Assembly (NCBI RefSeq): GCF_000286955.2
Contig: NZ_AJYK02000026.1
Coordinates: forward strand, 1-64,000
DNA length: 64,000 nt
Direction of reading: 5' to 3'
Origin: Vibrio rumoiensis 1S-45
Lineage (GTDB): Bacteria > Pseudomonadota > Gammaproteobacteria > Enterobacterales > Vibrionaceae
Each line of letters begins with the position of its first letter. Position 1 is the stretch's first letter. Below the pieces are notes generated by a model. It had not been told where the DNA came from. It did not search any database and saw nothing but the letters and a program-made list of their open reading frames with translations. Shown here piece after piece: positions 1 to 9,770 of the stretch. The position numbers were made by a program, and so were the translations under genes.

Positions 1-19
1 CCGACTGAGCTATCCGGGC
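1..19 (-). tRNA. tRNA-Phe, 5' end only (cut by window edge)
   Basis: Read on the minus strand, the first 19 bases give GCCCGGATAGCTCAGTCGG. This is the acceptor strand and D-arm start of gammaproteobacterial tRNA-Phe. The anticodon and the rest lie outside the window, so the Phe identity rests on the match of this 5' segment to the well-known E. coli sequence. The promoter lies just upstream. Confidence 0.85.
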
Positions 20-30
20 AACGGAGCGCT

Positions 31-59
31 ATTAAACGGATTTTCAGCCTTACCGTCAA
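31..59 (-). promoter_or_regulatory. sigma-70 promoter of tRNA-Phe
   Basis: On the minus strand a TTGACG -35 box (54-59) and a TTTAAT -10 box (31-36) are separated by exactly 17 bases. The stretch that follows (AGCGCTCCG) is GC-rich. GC-rich discriminators are typical of stable-RNA promoters that are shut down by ppGpp, so stringent control is a fair inference. An A/T-rich tract lies upstream (about 60-140) and could act as an UP element. Confidence 0.8.
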
Positions 60-182
60 CTGGTTTTTGTAAAAAAAGCGAAAAAAACTTTTGTTTGCTG
101 TGAATTTGAGCAAAAAAAACAATTTCGCTGCTTTTTACTGCAATTTCTCTATATTTCTAGTGTTCAATTATGACGTTAAAAA

Positions 183-1319
183 TTATTTGGCAGAATTAAA
201 TTCTCTTTGATAAGCCGTCACTTTTTCTAAATAACGTCTTGATTCTGCATTCGGATGCTTTTTAGTTAACGCCCAATAAACTTGATCTGGTGATAAATTA
301 TTCAAATCGCGCATCGCTTGGCTGCGGTTTGAATCGAAGGTATTCAGGACTCCTCCAGTGCCTCCGTTATACGCTGAAATCATACTGTATTCCAGAGACG
401 TTGGATTTTGCACCGCTTTTAGGTAGCGTGTTTTTAGTAAGTGAAAATACGCCGTTCCGGTATCAATGTTATTGGCTGGGTTATATAGGTATTCCGGTGT
501 TGGCATTCCAGAGCGACCTTTGACTAAATTAAATACATCATGCCCAGCCGTTTTTGGCACAATTTGCATCAAGCCATAAGCATTGGCCCAACTGACCGCG
601 TAGGGGTTAAAGCTACTTTCAGTTTTAATAATGGAATAAATTAAATCTTCTGGAATATCGTATTTTTTTGAAGCATTACGAACGATATCAGCATATTGAT
701 AACTACGAAGCTGAGAGTGATTTTGTACCATAGGGATGGTGACGTAATACGATGTTTTAAAATCCACTTCTCGAGTTTGCAACTTGTTAGCAATTAAGTA
801 ATCGGCAAATTGATTGGCGCGCCAAGACCATTGTACTGATTGGCCATTTTGATCCACCACTTGATCGGATAAAAATGGTTTTCCGCCCATAGCAATCTCT
901 TTGGAAGAAAAAAGATCAACATTAGCAGGATTGTCGGGAGTTAATAAGGTGGTGACAATGGCATGTTTTAAGTGGGCTTTCGGATCGGTTGAAGCGATCG
1001 TTTCAATGGTTACGGTGCCTTTATCAAAATCAATGTCAGCTCGGTTTAGATAACCATCCGTATATTTGACGTAGGTTTTCGCACCCGCCATTTTGATATT
1101 ATCTTGACCCCACTTATCAGCAACTTGGCCTGAAAATTGATTCATTAAACTGTCAAGTGCATCAGTATCCTTGGCAAATTGCCCAGGCAGAGGGGCAAGG
1201 TTTTTTGCAAAACGGTTGGATGGGGTGTAATCAACATCATAAACGCTTTCAATAAATTCACGGCTACAACCGGAGAGTAGGATAACGCTAAGAATAAGTA
1301 GGAATTTATTTCTGTTCAT
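183..1319 (-). CDS. mltC: membrane-bound lytic murein transglycosylase C
   Basis: This 378-residue lipoprotein cleaves peptidoglycan between MurNAc and GlcNAc, forming 1,6-anhydromuropeptides at the outer membrane. The first 18 residues are a signal peptide ending in the lipobox LSGC, with Cys18 lipidated. The C-terminal half is a lysozyme-like SLT domain. The ES motif (catalytic Glu234 in IKTESSFNP), followed by GLMQI and SAYNGG, is diagnostic. Length agrees with the MltC family. It is the last gene of the minus-strand group mutY-yggX-mltC, but a terminator hairpin at 1381-1418 separates it from yggX, so it probably has its own promoter. Confidence 0.96.
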   Translation of the reverse strand: MNRNKFLLILSVILLSGCSREFIESVYDVDYTPSNRFAKNLAPLPGQFAKDTDALDSLMNQFSGQVADKWGQDNIKMAGAKTYVKYTDGYLNRADIDFDKGTVTIETIASTDPKAHLKHAIVTTLLTPDNPANVDLFSSKEIAMGGKPFLSDQVVDQNGQSVQWSWRANQFADYLIANKLQTREVDFKTSYYVTIPMVQNHSQLRSYQYADIVRNASKKYDIPEDLIYSIIKTESSFNPYAVSWANAYGLMQIVPKTAGHDVFNLVKGRSGMPTPEYLYNPANNIDTGTAYFHLLKTRYLKAVQNPTSLEYSMISAYNGGTGGVLNTFDSNRSQAMRDLNNLSPDQVYWALTKKHPNAESRRYLEKVTAYQREFNSAK

Positions 1320-1380
1320 TTTTTGAATTCATGTAGATAAAGGGCGAACGCAACGTGCTTATTGCTTAATTTGCCACAAA

Positions 1381-1418
1381 ATAAAACAGGCATTGCTATT
1401 TTTACTTAGCAATGCCTG
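1381..1418 (-). terminator. intrinsic terminator after mutY-yggX
   Basis: A perfect 12-bp inverted repeat (1387-1398 with 1407-1418, CAGGCATTGCTA and its complement) has an 8-base loop. On the minus strand it is followed by TTTTATTTT. It lies between the end of yggX and the start of mltC. Confidence 0.85.
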
Positions 1419-1450
1419 CCATAAAATTTATGTGGGTATTATACCCTTAT

Positions 1451-1723
1451 TTATTCACTTGGTGGGGTGTAACCATCAATAACGATGTCTTTGCCTTCAA
1501 ATAAGAAATTCACCATTTCAGTTTCAAGTAATTTACGATGCTCAGGATCCATCATGTTGAGTTTCTTTTCGTTGATCAGCATAGTTTGTTTGTGTTGCCA
1601 CTGTCCCCAAGCTTCTTTACTGATGTTATCGAAAATACGCTTACCTAAGTCGCCAGGGTAAAGTTGAAAGTCTAAACCATCAGCATCTTTTTTTAAGAAA
1701 GAACAATATACGGTGCGGCTCAT
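1451..1723 (-). CDS. yggX: probable Fe(2+)-trafficking protein YggX
   Basis: This 90-residue cytoplasmic protein matches YggX, which in enterobacteria protects iron-sulphur enzymes and is linked to resistance to superoxide and to MutY activity. The N-terminal [12 protein letters not shown] with Cys7 and the YPGDLGKRI block are characteristic. Its start codon overlaps the mutY stop codon by 4 bases (ATGA), so the two are translationally coupled. That fits joint function, since MutY carries an iron-sulphur cluster. The iron-delivery role is known for the family and is not visible in the sequence. Confidence 0.95.
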   Translation of the reverse strand: MSRTVYCSFLKKDADGLDFQLYPGDLGKRIFDNISKEAWGQWQHKQTMLINEKKLNMMDPEHRKLLETEMVNFLFEGKDIVIDGYTPPSE

Positions 1724-2802
1724 AGGAGCTCCTTGCGAGTTTTTAAATAATCTTTAAGTTCAAAGGGCAGGCTTTCTAGTAACTGCTTAACCGGTGCAGC
1801 TAAGCCGACTTCTTTAGGCTGGGACAAGTTATACCAAAGTCCCTTGCTTCCTTCCATCACCAAGTTAGGTTCTTGGGTTAATTTCACCAAGATTGGCGTA
1901 ATGTCTAGGTGATAGTGGCTGAATGTATGCCTAAATGCATTTAAGACTTGCTTGCTTTGTACCATGTTGTCATGAATAGAGCGTAGATCAAGCTGATGCT
2001 CTATCTGATCGTTTTCATGTTGTGGAAAACAAAATAACCCACCCCAAATACCGCTTTGTGGGCGTTGTTCTAACCATACTTGGTTATCGTGATACAGCAT
2101 GACAAACCACGTCTCTTTCACTGGCTTTTCTTTCTTTGGCTTTTTGCCGGGAAATTCTAACTGGCGCTGTTGAGCTTTGGCTTGGCAAAAATTACTCACA
2201 GGGCATAAATCGCATTTAGGCTTGCTGCGAGTACAAACAATCGCACCCATATCCATCATGGCTTGGTTGTATTTGTCGACATCGTGTTGAGGGGTGTGGG
2301 TTTCGGCAATCTCCCACAGTGTGTTTTCGACTGTTTTTTGTCCCGGCCAACCTTCGACGGCAAAACAGCGAGCTAAAGTGCGTTTTACATTACCGTCTAA
2401 AATCGCATGTGGCTGCTTATATACCGAAGATAAAATAGCCGCAGCGGTGGATCGACCAATTCCGGGAAGGGCATTCATTTGTTCAATATTGGTTGGAAAT
2501 TCACCGTTAAATTCTTGCTGAACAATTTGCGCGGCTTTATGTAAGTTACGAGCACGAGCGTAATAGCCAAGCCCTGTCCATAAATGAAGGACTTCATCTT
2601 GATGGGCATTCGCCAGATCGGTCACGGTAGGAAAGCGTTCTAAAAAGCGATAAAAGTAAGGAATAACCGTGGTGACTTGAGTTTGTTGCAACATGATTTC
2701 AGATAACCAAACGGTGTAAGCGGTTTTATCTTGTTGCCACGGTAGCGTTTTACGCCCAAAGTTTTCATACCAATCTAAAATGGCATTTGAAAATGAAGTC
2801 AC
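1720..2802 (-). CDS. mutY: A/G-specific adenine DNA glycosylase MutY
   Basis: MutY removes adenine mispaired with 8-oxoguanine. The 360-residue protein has the HhH-GPD fold with the hairpin LPGIGRST and the catalytic Asp in [12 protein letters not shown]. The [4Fe-4S] ligands follow the C-x6-C-x2-C-x5-C pattern ([17 protein letters not shown]). A C-terminal NUDIX-like domain for recognising 8-oxoG follows from about residue 230. It heads the mutY-yggX unit and overlaps yggX by 4 bases. Length is normal for the family. Confidence 0.97.
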   Translation of the reverse strand: MTSFSNAILDWYENFGRKTLPWQQDKTAYTVWLSEIMLQQTQVTTVIPYFYRFLERFPTVTDLANAHQDEVLHLWTGLGYYARARNLHKAAQIVQQEFNGEFPTNIEQMNALPGIGRSTAAAILSSVYKQPHAILDGNVKRTLARCFAVEGWPGQKTVENTLWEIAETHTPQHDVDKYNQAMMDMGAIVCTRSKPKCDLCPVSNFCQAKAQQRQLEFPGKKPKKEKPVKETWFVMLYHDNQVWLEQRPQSGIWGGLFCFPQHENDQIEHQLDLRSIHDNMVQSKQVLNAFRHTFSHYHLDITPILVKLTQEPNLVMEGSKGLWYNLSQPKEVGLAAPVKQLLESLPFELKDYLKTRKELL

Positions 2803-2958
2803 GGATTGCTCTTTATTTTAATTTTAGTTGAAGCGAATTGCATCATAGGCTCAAGGGTAAGTAAATAGAGGATAAAAATCGAAAGACAACAATTTCGTAC
2901 AATACGCTTTTTTCTAGTGAAATATCATGGATGGTCAGTGAAATATTAAGGACGATTT

Positions 2959-3561
2959 ATGACCATGTTTTTTGCAATGGCTATGTTTGCTTTTGTTACA
3001 TCAATATCACCCGGGCCGGTTAATATTTTAGCAACGGTGACTGGTGCTAATTTCGGTTACTCGCGAACGGTGCCGCATATTTTAGGCGCTACAATAGGCT
3101 TTGTCTCAATATTGTTTTTATTGGGCCTCGGCTTTGCTCAGGTCATATCTAGCTCCCTTGTGATAACAAAAGCGTTAACTTATCTTGGTGGTGTTTTCTT
3201 GCTTTATTTAGCTTATAAAGTAGCGACAATCCATGAAATCAATGCTGATAACTCAGTGAGTGGCAGTGCCCCATCATTATCACAAGGCATTTTATGTCAG
3301 TGGTTAAACCCTAAAGCTTGGATTGTTTCTTTATCTGGGATCAGTGTCTTTTTTAATACTGGAGACGTTGTTTCAAGTGATCTAATGATTTTTTGCTTTA
3401 TCTTTTTTATTGTTTGCTATGCTTCAATCTCGATATGGGCCATAGTCGGTTTAACGATTGGAACCACGTTGAAAAAATCCAAGCACTACAAGATTTTTAA
3501 TATCACGATGGGAGGGCTGTTGGCATTGAGCGTTGTTTATGTTTTTTTTCTATCCCTCTAA
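2959..3561 (+). CDS. LysE/RhtB-family amino-acid exporter
   Basis: This 200-residue integral membrane protein has about six hydrophobic segments. The N-terminal SPGPVNILAT motif is the signature of the LysE/RhtB superfamily, which exports amino acids such as lysine, threonine, homoserine or cysteine. The substrate cannot be read from the sequence. The start ATG has an AAGGA box 7 bases upstream. The gene ends 18 bases before an AraC-type regulator on the same strand, so the two form a small unit, and the regulator may control export. Both interrupt the mutY-trmB neighbourhood usual in Vibrio. Confidence 0.88.
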   Translation: MTMFFAMAMFAFVTSISPGPVNILATVTGANFGYSRTVPHILGATIGFVSILFLLGLGFAQVISSSLVITKALTYLGGVFLLYLAYKVATIHEINADNSVSGSAPSLSQGILCQWLNPKAWIVSLSGISVFFNTGDVVSSDLMIFCFIFFIVCYASISIWAIVGLTIGTTLKKSKHYKIFNITMGGLLALSVVYVFFLSL

Positions 3562-3579
3562 TAACAAGGGCCACTATTG

Positions 3580-4380
3580 ATGTCTAAGCAGAAGTTTTTT
3601 AGATCATCCCATGTTCCTATTGAATTGCGTTATTCATCAGCAAGTCATGCTTGCTATAAAAAACATACTCATGATGAGTTTTCGATTGGCGTGGTTGATA
3701 GTGGTGTCAGTGAATACTTTAATCAAAATAACATCCACCTTATTCGAGCGGGGACCACTGTTATTGTGAACCCGAATGAGGTTCATTCATGTAACCCCAA
3801 AAAAGGAACGAGCTGGAGTTATAAAATGCTATATGTGTGCCCTAAGTGGTTAGCGCATGTGCAAGGTATGGTTCTTAATGAATCAAACCACGAGTTTATT
3901 CCTTTTCAACAAAATCATACAAACAGCACTGTGGTGTTTCAGCAGTTTCAGAATTTGGTTGATATTTTAATCCAAGATAATTCAAAACTTGCGGTGGAAG
4001 AAGCCAGTATTACTTTTTTTTCTAACCTTTTTTCCTTTATAAATACTCGTAATTTAGATTTTGAAGTCTCGAAGCCTAAACTTTTAAACGCTTACCATTA
4101 CATTAGCGATAACTGCCATAAAGCGTTATCTATAAAGGATATTGCGGAATATTCATATATTAGTGAATTCCATTTAATCCATTCGTTTCGAAAGGAGTTT
4201 GGTATTACACCACACGCTGTACAATTGGTTATGAGAGTTAATCTGGCGAAAAGCTTATTAAAGGAAGGGCAAAGTATTGCCTCGATTGCGACCGATTTAG
4301 GTTTTGTTGATCAAAGCCATTTTTATCGTAATTTTAAAAAAATTGTGGCTGCGACACCGTTAGAATACAAAAATGGTTAA
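3580..4380 (+). CDS. AraC-family transcriptional regulator
   Basis: This is a 266-residue regulator with an N-terminal cupin-type sensor domain (HTHDEFSIGVVDSG, then NPNEVHSCNP). The C-terminal AraC DNA-binding domain carries two helix-turn-helix motifs (SIKDIAEYSYISEFHLIHSFRKEFG and SIASIATDLGFVDQSHFYRNFKK, quoted only to locate the helices). I start it at the ATG at 3580, directly after a TTG at 3577. It follows the LysE-family gene with an 18-base gap, as AraC regulators often do when they control an adjacent exporter. The effector is unknown. An amino acid would be the natural guess, which is inference. Confidence 0.88.
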   Translation: MSKQKFFRSSHVPIELRYSSASHACYKKHTHDEFSIGVVDSGVSEYFNQNNIHLIRAGTTVIVNPNEVHSCNPKKGTSWSYKMLYVCPKWLAHVQGMVLNESNHEFIPFQQNHTNSTVVFQQFQNLVDILIQDNSKLAVEEASITFFSNLFSFINTRNLDFEVSKPKLLNAYHYISDNCHKALSIKDIAEYSYISEFHLIHSFRKEFGITPHAVQLVMRVNLAKSLLKEGQSIASIATDLGFVDQSHFYRNFKKIVAATPLEYKNG

Positions 4381-4647
4381 CACATAGGCTTTTGGGTTTG
4401 GCGTCTTATTTTGATTTCCCCTTCTGCGATGACTCCTGCTAAATTCATCTTTAAACGAATTGACGTAATTTAACGATAAAAGCTTGCACCTTGGGCGTAT
4501 CTTTGGATAATTCTCACTCCATATTCACAGTACTTGAATCGGCTGTTTTACGGCGACTTTATTTATTTTGAATATACTTTAATTTTGAACCTGCCAATTT
4601 TGTACCTGCTTAACATGGTCAATGGCAACTAACCTTCAGGCGAAACC

Positions 4648-5367
4648 ATGACAGAAGTAACAACAAACGAAGTGAATGAAGATGGCAAAATTGTACGAAG
4701 AATTCGCAGTTTTGTTCGCCGTGAAGGGCGTTTAACCAAAGGCCAAGAAAATGCCATAAATGATTGTTGGCCTAACATGGGCATTGATTACACAAAGCAG
4801 CGTTTAGATTGGAATGCGGTGTTTGGTAACGACAACCCAGTAGTATTAGAAATTGGTTTTGGTATGGGCGCATCATTAGTCGAAATGGCAAAAAATGCTC
4901 CAGAGAAAAACTTCTTAGGCATTGAAGTACATAGCCCTGGCGTTGGGGCTTGTTTGGCGTCTGCTCAAGAAGCAGGTGTCACCAACTTACGTGTAATGTG
5001 TCATGATGCGGTTGAAGTTTTTGAACACATGATCCCCGATAACAGCTTAATTACTTTACAGTTGTTCTTCCCTGATCCTTGGCATAAAAAGCGTCACCAT
5101 AAACGTCGTATCGTTCAACTTGGTTTTGCTGAAATGGTTCGTCAAAAGCTAATGATTGGTGACGGCATTTTCCACATGGCGACAGATTGGGAAAACTACG
5201 CAGAGCACATGGTTGAAGTAATGAATGAAGCGCCGGGCTTTGAAAATATTGCCACTGATGGTGACTTTATTCCTCGTCCAGATGAGCGTCCTTTAACCAA
5301 GTTTGAAGCTCGTGGTCATCGTTTAGGTCACGGTGTATGGGATATTAAATACCGCCGCACTGTTTAA
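4648..5367 (+). CDS. trmB: tRNA (guanine(46)-N7)-methyltransferase
   Basis: TrmB methylates G46 in the variable loop of tRNAs using S-adenosylmethionine. The 239-residue protein has the SAM-binding stretch [11 protein letters not shown] and the family signature [15 protein letters not shown]. The C-terminus has the [12 protein letters not shown] block. The start follows a CAGGCGAAACC leader. It is convergent with nothing and is followed by its own terminator before glutaminase. Confidence 0.97.
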   Translation: MTEVTTNEVNEDGKIVRRIRSFVRREGRLTKGQENAINDCWPNMGIDYTKQRLDWNAVFGNDNPVVLEIGFGMGASLVEMAKNAPEKNFLGIEVHSPGVGACLASAQEAGVTNLRVMCHDAVEVFEHMIPDNSLITLQLFFPDPWHKKRHHKRRIVQLGFAEMVRQKLMIGDGIFHMATDWENYAEHMVEVMNEAPGFENIATDGDFIPRPDERPLTKFEARGHRLGHGVWDIKYRRTV

Positions 5368-5405
5368 TGATGCCTGTGTAGGATTGAAACCTACTGATTA
5401 TTTTC

Positions 5406-5437
5406 AAAAGCCAGTCGCTGATGCCGCTGGCTTTTTT
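5406..5437 (+). terminator. intrinsic terminator after trmB
   Basis: The AAAAGCCAG / CTGGCTTTT stem has a 12-base loop and is followed by a T-run. It lies between the trmB stop and the glutaminase start. Confidence 0.85.
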
Positions 5438-5453
5438 GCCCTAAGGAAATGGT

Positions 5454-6377
5454 ATGCCACAAGCCACAAAAGAATTATTAGCCGATATTCTAGAACAAGT
5501 TCGCCCTTTAATTGGCAAAGGTAAGGTTGCCAATTATATTCCGGCTTTAGCTTGTATCCCTAACGACAAATTGGCAATCGCGATATACACCAATAAAGGT
5601 GAAGTGATCAAAGCGGGTGATGCTGATGAAGCGTTTTCCGTACAATCGATTTCCAAAGTGCTAAGCCTGACTTTAGCGATGCAAATCTATCAACCAGAAG
5701 AGATCTGGCGTCGTGTGGGTAAGGAACCTTCAGGGCAAGCCTTTAATTCTTTAATTCAGCTTGAAGTCGAACAAGGCATTCCACGCAATCCATTCATCAA
5801 TGCAGGGGCGATTGTGGTGGCCGATATGCTGCAAACGCGTTTATCCGCACCTAGGCACCGTTTACTTGAGTTTGCGCGTCAGTTATCAGGTGATACTCAT
5901 ATTGTGTACGACAAGGTCGTTGCGGCTTCAGAAATGCAACATAGCGATCGAAACGCAGCGATTGCTTATTTAATGCGTTCGTTTGGTAATTTCGAGAATG
6001 ATGTGATTCCGGTGTTGAATAACTACTTCCATGCTTGCGCGTTAAAAATGAGTTGTGTGGATTTAGCGAAAACCTTCAGTTATTTAGCCAACCAAGGTCA
6101 ATCTGTACAAACCAAAAAACAGATAGTGGCGCCGAATCAAACTAAACGCTTAAATGCTCTGCTTGCAACATGTGGATTATACGATGGAGCGGGTGAGTTT
6201 GCCTTTAGAGTCGGAATGCCGGGTAAATCGGGAGTGGGTGGTGGTATTGTCGCTGTGATCCCTGGGGAGATGAGCATTGCAGTATGGTCGCCAGAGTTAG
6301 ATAAATCGGGTAACTCGCTGGCTGGAACCGCGGCTTTAGAACTTTTATCGACAGAGTTAGGTCGATCGATCTTTTAG
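5454..6377 (+). CDS. glsB: glutaminase (beta-lactamase-like serine amidohydrolase)
   Basis: This enzyme hydrolyses glutamine to glutamate and ammonia. The 307-residue protein carries the catalytic S-x-x-K motif (Ser65-Ile-Ser-Lys68 in QSISKVLSL), as in E. coli YbaS and YneH. The [22 protein letters not shown] and [14 protein letters not shown] blocks are conserved. The overall sequence is closest, from memory, to YneH (GlsB). An AAGGAAATGG leader precedes the start, which lies just past the trmB terminator. It may also be read through from trmB. Confidence 0.94.
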   Translation: MPQATKELLADILEQVRPLIGKGKVANYIPALACIPNDKLAIAIYTNKGEVIKAGDADEAFSVQSISKVLSLTLAMQIYQPEEIWRRVGKEPSGQAFNSLIQLEVEQGIPRNPFINAGAIVVADMLQTRLSAPRHRLLEFARQLSGDTHIVYDKVVAASEMQHSDRNAAIAYLMRSFGNFENDVIPVLNNYFHACALKMSCVDLAKTFSYLANQGQSVQTKKQIVAPNQTKRLNALLATCGLYDGAGEFAFRVGMPGKSGVGGGIVAVIPGEMSIAVWSPELDKSGNSLAGTAALELLSTELGRSIF

Positions 6378-6397
6378 CGTTATTTAGAATCCAGTGA

Positions 6398-6431
6398 CTC
6401 GTAGCTCGAGTTATAACCATCGAGCTACGAG
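6398..6431. repeat. CGAG-rich palindrome between glsB and hemW
   Basis: A perfect 12-bp inverted repeat (6398-6409 CTCGTAGCTCGA, and 6420-6431) has a 10-base loop. It lies between convergent genes and has no T-run on either side, so it is not a classical terminator. A similar CGAG/CTCG palindrome lies at 50527-50563 and a looser one at 9683-9754. Confidence 0.7.
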
Positions 6432-6462
6432 ATGCGAAGCACTCTAAAAACCAGAATCATCT

Positions 6463-7647
6463 CTATTCTTCAACAAACAACTCAACCAAATCATTAAAAA
6501 ATAATTTCCCTTTCTGAGTGATATGCCAGTGAGTGGCGGTTTCAGTTAAGTAACCTTGCTCAATCGCCGTTTGTATTTGTACTTCTATGTGATTTATCGA
6601 TAAACCTGTGCGCTCAACAAACTCAGCTTTTGGGCATGGTTCAATTAAGCGAAAGCGGTTCATGAAGTACTCAAAAGGGCGATCTTCATCAGCGACTAAG
6701 GTTTCAGCGTCTAAGTAAGGTTTTACTAAGTTTTGATACGCCGCTAAGTAGCCTTTAGGGTGTTTGACCTTAACCGTTCTCACAATACGCCCATCATTAA
6801 AACTTAACTTTCCATGTGAGCCACAACCAATGCCTAAGTAATCACCAAAGTGCCAATAGTTTAAATTATGGCGACATTGATAACCTGGCTTGCTGTAACC
6901 TGAAATTTCATATTGAACATAACCGGCTTCGGTTAAGCGCTGGTGGCCTTGTTCGAAAATATCCCACAAATCATCATCGTCTGGTAAAACAGGTGGCTTG
7001 GAATAGAACAAGGTATTTGGCTCAATAGTGAGCTGATACCAAGATAAATGATATGGATTCAGTTCAATCGCTTTGTCTAAATCGGCCAGTGCTTGTGCTT
7101 GGCTTTGATTAGGTAAGCCGTGCATTAAGTCCAAATTAAAGCTGTTCAAACCTATTTTATGGGCAAGATTTGCTGCATTGATCGCTTCTTCTTTGCCATG
7201 AATTCGACCAAGTGCTGTGAGCTTTTCATCTTCAAAACTTTGTACGCCAATCGAAATACGGTTGACGCCTTGCTGTTGAAATTGTGCAAATCGTTTCGCT
7301 TCAATGGTGCCGGGGTTGGCTTCCATCGTAATTTCAATATTGTCTTCAAAAGGAATTTGAGCCTCAACGCCTTTTAAAAGTCGACCAATTTGTTCAGGTG
7401 AAATCAAGCTTGGCGTACCACCACCAATAAAAATCGAATGCAGTTTTCTATTATCATTGTGAGCGTTTGTGCCATTTTGTAATTGATACTTAGCAATGTC
7501 GGTGGCTAAGTCTTCCAATAAGGCATCGATATAAAGTACTTCAGGGATCTCGCCTTTTTGTGCGTGAGAATTAAAATCGCAATAAGGGCACTTTTGTACG
7601 CACCAAGGAATATGAACGTATAAGCTAAGTGGTGGTGGGGTAATCAA
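6463..7647 (-). CDS. hemW: heme chaperone HemW (radical SAM)
   Basis: This 394-residue radical-SAM protein has the cluster motif C-x3-C-x2-C (Cys16, Cys20, Cys23 in CVQKCPYC) near the N-terminus. It is of the HemW type: it carries HIPWC and the family block IFIGGGTPSL, followed by ISIGVQSF. HemW binds heme and passes it to acceptor proteins. It was formerly annotated as oxygen-independent coproporphyrinogen oxidase. It lies 9 bases after rdgB in the same minus-strand operon, as in E. coli. Confidence 0.94.
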   Translation of the reverse strand: MITPPPLSLYVHIPWCVQKCPYCDFNSHAQKGEIPEVLYIDALLEDLATDIAKYQLQNGTNAHNDNRKLHSIFIGGGTPSLISPEQIGRLLKGVEAQIPFEDNIEITMEANPGTIEAKRFAQFQQQGVNRISIGVQSFEDEKLTALGRIHGKEEAINAANLAHKIGLNSFNLDLMHGLPNQSQAQALADLDKAIELNPYHLSWYQLTIEPNTLFYSKPPVLPDDDDLWDIFEQGHQRLTEAGYVQYEISGYSKPGYQCRHNLNYWHFGDYLGIGCGSHGKLSFNDGRIVRTVKVKHPKGYLAAYQNLVKPYLDAETLVADEDRPFEYFMNRFRLIEPCPKAEFVERTGLSINHIEVQIQTAIEQGYLTETATHWHITQKGKLFFNDLVELFVEE

Positions 7648-7656
7648 GCGATAGCC

Positions 7657-8265
7657 TTATTGAGTCAGTTGTGGTGTTTGTGCCAAAGTAGCAAACAGTT
7701 TTTTCAGTGCTTTACCACGGTGCGATAATTGTTTTTTACGCATCGAATCTAATTGCGCTGATGAGCAGTTATCTTCAGGTACCCAGAAAATAGGATCGTA
7801 ACCAAAACCATTTTCGCCTAATGGATTCTCAAGGATTTTTCCTTCCCACTGACCATGACAAACAATCGGCGTTGGATCGTTTTCATGCTTCATAAGTACC
7901 AGTACACAATGAAAACGTGCTGTGCGTTGCTCTTCTGGCACCCCTTTCATTGCTTCTAATAGCTTTTCTAGGTTTTGTTGATCGCTGGCATTTTCTCCAG
8001 CGTATCGCGCAGAATAAATTCCCGGCGCACCTTTAAGATAATCCACTTCTAAGCCTGAATCGTCAGCAATGGCAGGAAGCCCGGTTTCTTTTGCTGCATG
8101 ACGAGCCTTGATAATGGCATTTTCAATAAAAGTGGTGCCAGTTTCGGCAACTTCTGAAACGTTATATTGGTTTTGCGCTTCAACATCAAAACCGAATTCA
8201 GAGAGTAAATCTGCCATTTCTTTAACTTTGCCTTGGTTGCCCGTAGCAAGAACAAGCTTTTTCAT
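7657..8265 (-). CDS. rdgB: XTP/dITP diphosphatase
   Basis: This 202-residue house-cleaning pyrophosphatase of the Ham1/RdgB family hydrolyses dITP, XTP and dXTP and so prevents incorporation of deaminated purines. Family marks are the N-terminal [36 protein letters not shown] (quoted as the conserved core) and [11 protein letters not shown]. It is followed after 9 bases by hemW. Its position downstream of yggT, yggU and the DUF4426 gene matches Vibrio and enterobacterial order. Confidence 0.96.
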   Translation of the reverse strand: MKKLVLATGNQGKVKEMADLLSEFGFDVEAQNQYNVSEVAETGTTFIENAIIKARHAAKETGLPAIADDSGLEVDYLKGAPGIYSARYAGENASDQQNLEKLLEAMKGVPEEQRTARFHCVLVLMKHENDPTPIVCHGQWEGKILENPLGENGFGYDPIFWVPEDNCSSAQLDSMRKKQLSHRGKALKKLFATLAQTPQLTQ

Positions 8266-8291
8266 TGTCTATCCTGTGATCGAAAGAGTGG

Positions 8292-8723
8292 TTATTCTTC
8301 GATATAAAATTTTTGAGTAAAACTGAATGGACCGCTGCCAGTATTACCGGCATCCACATTAATGTTGAAGGTTAGGTTCTCCTCATCACTAATTGGAAAC
8401 TCGGTAAGGTAATAAATGGCGCTGCCTTCTTTCACTTGTTTGAATTCAAGTTGGCGAGTTTGCCCAATTAAATTTTTGCTAGTACCGGTGATCTTAGCAT
8501 TTATTGCCGGTTTACCCAGTTGGCTTTTATCCAAAACACTAATATTTAAAATAGCCGAATAACCATTTCGTTTGAGTTTGTATTGTGTCGCCACTTCAGG
8601 GGTGATCATGGTGGAATTAAAGGCGGAATAATGGATTTCACTATTCTTTATCGTTTTAAACTGTTCAGCATGCGCTGGTATTGTTGCCATGATGAAGAAT
8701 AACGCGGTGAGTATTTTTTTCAT
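8292..8723 (-). CDS. DUF4426 domain-containing secreted protein
   Basis: This is a 143-residue protein of unknown function. I start it at the ATG at 8723 because AAGGA lies 7-8 bases upstream and the product then begins MKKILTALFFIMATIPAHA. That is a clear Sec signal peptide with an AHA-type cleavage site. The mature part has a beta-rich composition and reads like the DUF4426 family found in Vibrio beside rdgB and yggU. It is probably periplasmic. The longer reading upstream has no ribosome site and overlaps yggU. Confidence 0.8.
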   Translation of the reverse strand: MKKILTALFFIMATIPAHAEQFKTIKNSEIHYSAFNSTMITPEVATQYKLKRNGYSAILNISVLDKSQLGKPAINAKITGTSKNLIGQTRQLEFKQVKEGSAIYYLTEFPISDEENLTFNINVDAGNTGSGPFSFTQKFYIEE

Positions 8724-8761
8724 TATCATTTCCTTATGAGGTTTACTACGACGAGCTGTAA

Positions 8762-9058
8762 TCAACGGATAAGCAGTGTTTGGATTTCGCTTGGAATGTG
8801 AGTTGGCGAGCAAATACGAATGGTTTTATGTCGCCCCAATTCACCTTTTTCAATACAAACACTACTTTTGGCAATTTTGAATTGTTTGGCTAAATACTTT
8901 GTAAGATAGGCATTGGCTTTGCCATCGACCGGTGGAGCGGTGATGGCAATTTTCAATTCATCACCATGCAAGCCGACAATATTATCTCGGCTTGCTTTAG
9001 GCTGAACGTAGACTCGCAAAACAATATCGTCGCCTGCGAGTTGTGCGGCTTGTGCCAT
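8762..9058 (-). CDS. yggU: YggU family protein (DUF167)
   Basis: This is a small 98-residue cytoplasmic protein. The [28 protein letters not shown] and [10 protein letters not shown] blocks are those of YggU/UPF0235, whose function is not firmly known. I choose the ATG at 9058 because conserved homology begins just after it. An in-frame TTG at 9103 would overlap yggT by 26 bases and add 15 residues of no evident conservation. With the chosen start the gene begins 19 bases past the yggT stop. Confidence 0.88.
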   Translation of the reverse strand: MAQAAQLAGDDIVLRVYVQPKASRDNIVGLHGDELKIAITAPPVDGKANAYLTKYLAKQFKIAKSSVCIEKGELGRHKTIRICSPTHIPSEIQTLLIR

Positions 9059-9077
9059 TAGTGAATCGATAGCATGG

Positions 9078-9632
9078 CTATAGTTGGAACCAGATAGGAC
9101 CAATCAAATCACCGATTAAGAAGTTCGCAAATTGTAAAATGAGGAACAGAACCAGTACGCTTAAATCGAAACCGCCCATCGCGGGTAAAATTTTGCGGAT
9201 AGGTGCTAACAGTGGTTCAGTTAATTGCACCATCACAAATTCAACAGGACTGCGACCTTGGCTTACCCAACTTAAAATGGCACGCATTAGTAGAATCCAG
9301 AACAGCAATCCACCAATCGCTTTTAGTAATGATAGCCCACCCCAGATCAGGAAGGTCATATCAAATACAAGCTGACCATTTGAAATCAGAATTAAAGTAA
9401 TGAATTTTAATACACTTAATACGTAAGCAAATAAAATGGTGGCAAGATCGATATTGCCGATAGATGGAATAACACGACGTAATGGGCCAACAATGGGTTG
9501 CGTAGCTTTCACGACAAATTGTGAGAACGGATTATAAAAATCAGCACGGGCCATTTGTAGCCAAACACGCAAAATCACGACCATAATGTATAAGTCGAAT
9601 ACGGTTGAGACTAAAAAATTCAAAGAGTTCAT
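9078..9632 (-). CDS. yggT: YggT family membrane protein
   Basis: This 184-residue inner-membrane protein consists of two homologous YggT repeats. Each has a pair of hydrophobic segments around a motif of the type P-(I/F)-x-x-x-R-(R/K)-(V/I)-(I/L)-P, seen in [15 protein letters not shown] and [15 protein letters not shown]. The family is linked to proline and osmotic phenotypes by its fixed place next to proC. Its biochemical role is not established. It lies between proC and yggU in the minus-strand operon. Confidence 0.92.
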   Translation of the reverse strand: MNSLNFLVSTVFDLYIMVVILRVWLQMARADFYNPFSQFVVKATQPIVGPLRRVIPSIGNIDLATILFAYVLSVLKFITLILISNGQLVFDMTFLIWGGLSLLKAIGGLLFWILLMRAILSWVSQGRSPVEFVMVQLTEPLLAPIRKILPAMGGFDLSVLVLFLILQFANFLIGDLIGPIWFQL

Positions 9633-9682
9633 TTAAGTAAAACCTTGTTTGATATTAAAAATTTATGTTGGAATTTATACTT

Positions 9683-9754
9683 AGTAAAAGAAAAGCGACA
9701 TCTCGAGAGTTCGTCCCTCACTTTCGAGATAAAGGTAACTCGCTTTACTTTTCT
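9683..9754. repeat. nested inverted repeat between yggT and proC
   Basis: The inner arms ATCTCGA (9700-9706) and TCGAGAT (9724-9730) sit inside outer arms AAAGCGA (9692-9698) and TCGCTTT (9740-9746), with further partial pairing outward. A long imperfect hairpin could form in the proC-yggT leader. It shares CTCGAG/CGAG wording with the palindromes at 6398 and 50527. Confidence 0.5.
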
Positions 9755-9770
9755 AGCATAAACAGAGTGC

